Shown here in pieces: positions 4,444 to 6,363 of a stretch of 6,363 nucleotides of DNA (positions are counted from its first letter, which is position 1; each line of letters begins with the position of its first letter). The stretch spans positions 1 to 6,363 of the forward strand of contig JAFALX010000176.1 in assembly GCA_019234035.1 (NCBI GenBank), given 5' to 3'. The notes under the pieces were generated by a model, which was not told the DNA's origin, searched no databases, and saw nothing but the letters and a program-made list of their open reading frames with translations. The stretch is from Candidatus Dormiibacterota bacterium. GTDB lineage: Bacteria; Chloroflexota; Dormibacteria; Aeolococcales; Aeolococcaceae. The position numbers were made by a program, and so were the translations under genes.

Positions 4444-6363
4444 AGGCGCGCTGCCTCGTAGGTCGGTGTCACCGCAGGCTGCCTCGAAGCCTCCACGGCG
4501 TCGCCGATGGGAATCGTTCCCTGCACACGCGTCCCGCGTCCGGCTGCGCTCGTGATGCGCAGCTCACCGCCGGTGGCGTCCAGCCGGTCCTGCATATTGG
4601 TGAGACCGGCACCCTTGTGCACGTGCTCGGTGTCGAAGCCCCGGCCGTCGTCCTCAACCTCAAAGTGCACGGCAGCTTCGCGTGCGCGCACCCTGACGAC
4701 CACGCGAGAGGCGTGCGCATACTTCTGCACGTTCTGCAGTGCTTCGAGCACGCAGAAGTACACCGTCGCCTCGATCTCCTGTGCATAGCGGTCGATACCG
4801 TCGGCTTCGACGGTGACAGGCAGTGTTGCTTTATGCGACGATTCGAGGGCGGTCACGAGTCCTTTCTCCGCCAGCAGCGGCGGGTAGATGCCACGCGCGA
4901 GATCCCGCAGCGTCTCCAAGGCCTCGTCGGTATCCGCCTTCAGCTGCTGCAGCGTCGCCTTCGCTCTCTCCGGATCCTTCGCCGCGAGCATCTCTGCGAG
5001 CCCCAGCTTCACCTTGAGCGCGACCAGGTGCTGCTGTGCGCCGTCGTGCAGGTTGCGCTCCAGCCGGCGGCGTTCTTCGTCCTGCGCCGACACCAACCGC
5101 TGGCGCGAGGCTCGCAGCTCCTCGAGTCGTCGCTGTAGATCGGCGGTGAGACCGACGTTCTTGAGCACGAGACCGGCCTGGTGGGCCAGATCGTCGAGCA
5201 GCTTCGCCTCCACCGGCGTCAGCGACTCGCCGCGACGCTTCACCACGCTGAGCGCTCCCAGCAGCTCGCCCTGATGGCGCACCTCGACGGATCGCGTGGC
5301 ACCCGGAATAGGCGGAAGCGTGCCGTCCGGCAACGGGAGCGCCGGCTCGAATTCGACGCCCACGGTAGCGGGCCAGGTCGCTGCCACGTGCAGCGTCGCG
5401 CCCGACCGCAGCCACACGCTTGCTCGTTCGGCGCCCGTCCCTTCTTCCAGCACCCGCGCCATGCGCGGCAGCACGTCGTCGGCTGCATACGAACCGGCCA
5501 CCTGTGACGAGAACTCGCTCAGCACTTGGTATGGCGTGGCTCGCCTCCCATAGACCAGGCGGTTGGCCACGCGCTGCAGTCGCTCGCGCGCCGGCTGGAA
5601 CCCGATCGCAACAATGGCCGTCGCGAGAATCGAGAGGCCGAGATTGGGCTTGCCACCGCTGCCGACCAGCTCGCCGATGCCGACCGCGATGCCGACGTAC
5701 ACACCGGTGATCAGCACCGCCAGTGAGCCGTACACCAGGGTGCGGCCGATGATGATGTCGATGTCGTACAGGTGGTACTTCATGATCGCAACGAACGTCG
5801 CGACGGGCAGCGCGATGCCGAAGCCGAACAGCGCCACGTACTCGACAGCCGGATTGGTGCCACCGACGAACGGGTTGTCCGGGAACAGCGCACCGGCGAC
5901 CGTCACCGCGCCCTCCAGGAAAGCGCTGACGACAACCGCGTAGGCGATCCAGCGCGCCTGTTCGCGCCCATCGCCGGTGCTGCGACGCAGCTTGACCAGC
6001 GGCGACGCGGCGGCGATGAGGAGCACCAGGGTGGAGCCGTACCAGAAGACCTGCAGGAATGCCAACGAGGGGTTCAGCCAAACGATGCCGAGTGGGTTGT
6101 TCAGCGTGGGCGCATGCGCTGCGCCGTTGAGCCCCGAGAGTGACGTGGTGGAGAACGCGCCGAGCACCACGGTGAGCGCCGTGAAGACGATGGACGCCGC
6201 GATGAGCGGGCGCCACCGCGGTGATGGCAGGCGGCCGTCCGGGAGCAGCAGCAGCGTGAGCGCCGCAGCGCCGGCGGGGTACACGAGCTGCTCGACCCAG
6301 TTGTAGACCCACAGGCCCCACACTGCCCCGGGCAGCGTTGGCTGCGTGACCGCCGCAAGGCGG
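4440..6363 (-). CDS. Multi-pass membrane sensor histidine kinase, HisKA_3/NarL type (upstream copy, N-terminus beyond window)
   Basis: This is a paralogue of the adjacent kinase, likewise predicted to phosphorylate a NarL-type response regulator. The frame is open to the right edge: 13 more sense codons precede the GTG at 6323, and the neighbour has about 100 further residues here, so 6323 is not taken as the start. Counting the 6323 codon as 1, LLPDGRLPSPRW is at 26-37. Hydrophobic segments lie near 13-27, 38-58, 86-105, 124-146, 161-180, 198-221 and 228-241. LYDIDIIIGRTLVYG is at 185-199, a GAF-like region at about 264-392, and the H-box ERRRLERNLHDGAQQ has H426. The N-box is EALQNVQKYA (N531), followed by DDGRGFD (558-564), KGAGLTNM (570-577) and GRGTRV (595-600). 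All catalytic motifs are present. It ends with a short Pro/Ala-rich tail (PAVTPTYEAARL) absent from the neighbour. Residues 194-297 match the neighbour at 100 of 104 positions, whereas the N-terminal sensor half is largely different. Confidence 0.93.
   Translation of the reverse strand, partial: RLAAVTQPTLPGAVWGLWVYNWVEQLVYPAGAAALTLLLLPDGRLPSPRWRPLIAASIVFTALTVVLGAFSTTSLSGLNGAAHAPTLNNPLGIVWLNPSLAFLQVFWYGSTLVLLIAAASPLVKLRRSTGDGREQARWIAYAVVVSAFLEGAVTVAGALFPDNPFVGGTNPAVEYVALFGFGIALPVATFVAIMKYHLYDIDIIIGRTLVYGSLAVLITGVYVGIAVGIGELVGSGGKPNLGLSILATAIVAIGFQPARERLQRVANRLVYGRRATPYQVLSEFSSQVAGSYAADDVLPRMARVLEEGTGAERASVWLRSGATLHVAATWPATVGVEFEPALPLPDGTLPPIPGATRSVEVRHQGELLGALSVVKRRGESLTPVEAKLLDDLAHQAGLVLKNVGLTADLQRRLEELRASRQRLVSAQDEERRRLERNLHDGAQQHLVALKVKLGLAEMLAAKDPERAKATLQQLKADTDEALETLRDLARGIYPPLLAEKGLVTALESSHKATLPVTVEADGIDRYAQEIEATVYFCVLEALQNVQKYAHASRVVVRVRAREAAVHFEVEDDGRGFDTEHVHKGAGLTNMQDRLDATGGELRITSAAGRGTRVQGTIPIGDAVEASRQPAVTPTYEAARL

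Noticed and set aside
4413..5138. 241-codon plus-strand frame opposite the upstream kinase
   Set aside because: It is antisense to the conserved H-box and ATPase region, has no recognisable motif, and a related shadow frame appears at the equivalent place in the paralogue (2248-2904).
3229..5744. Paralogous kinase segments as an assembly duplication
   Set aside because: The two copies differ at many third-codon positions and have unrelated N-terminal halves, so they are real diverged paralogues and not an assembly artefact.
4831..6321. 496-codon minus-strand frame overlapping the upstream kinase
   Set aside because: It is in another frame of a gene whose own frame shows complete kinase motifs. 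The translation is Arg/Ala/Gly/His-rich with no domain, as expected of a shadow frame in GC-rich DNA.
1..6363. Mobile elements, CRISPR arrays, tRNA and rRNA genes
   Set aside because: No transposase or integrase motif, no regularly spaced short repeats, no terminal inverted repeats with target duplications and no tRNA cloverleaf or rRNA segment were found on reading both strands.

Overview
The window is GC-rich, densely coded DNA with GTG starts, little Shine-Dalgarno signal at some starts and protein families typical of high-GC Gram-positive bacteria (Actinomycetota in the broad sense, possibly a Thermoleophilia- or Streptomyces-like lineage). The taxonomic call is an inference from composition and protein style. 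No rRNA, tRNA, CRISPR array, transposase or integrase is visible.

Layout. (1) At 1-459 on the minus strand is the N-terminal 153 codons of a NarL/LuxR-type response regulator, cut by the left edge. (2) A 129-bp divergent intergenic region follows, with two perfect palindromes. (3) At 589-972 on the plus strand is a stand-alone receiver-domain protein of 127 aa. (4) A 371-bp stretch without an obvious full gene (973-1343) holds a fragment resembling the C-terminal end of a glyoxalase/VOC protein, a 10-bp-stem terminator with a U-rich tail on the minus strand, a possible 27-codon minus-strand ORF with a good Shine-Dalgarno, and a CRP-like operator inside a larger inverted repeat. (5) At 1344-2168 on the plus strand is a metallo-beta-lactamase-fold hydrolase with a complete metal-binding motif set. 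(6) An 85-bp convergent gap follows. (7) At 6363-2254 on the minus strand are two tandem, paralogous, multi-pass membrane sensor histidine kinases of the HisKA_3 (NarL-type) class. The upstream one is cut by the right edge, and the two overlap by 4 bases.

How they may work together. The window is dominated by two-component signalling: two kinases, a NarL-type response regulator and a single-domain receiver. The kinase class (HisKA_3 with NHDGxQQ-like H-box) normally partners NarL/LuxR regulators such as the one at the left edge. However, the kinase operon ends against a convergent gene and has no response regulator directly downstream, so partnership is an inference. The two kinases are almost identical over a 104-residue juxtamembrane/GAF-entry segment but very different in their N-terminal membrane sensor parts. 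This suggests duplication with sensor divergence and possibly heterodimer formation. The hydrolase has no evident mechanistic link to the signalling genes.

The least explained pieces are the compact minus-strand unit at about 1073-1270 and the nested inverted repeats at 1261-1303.
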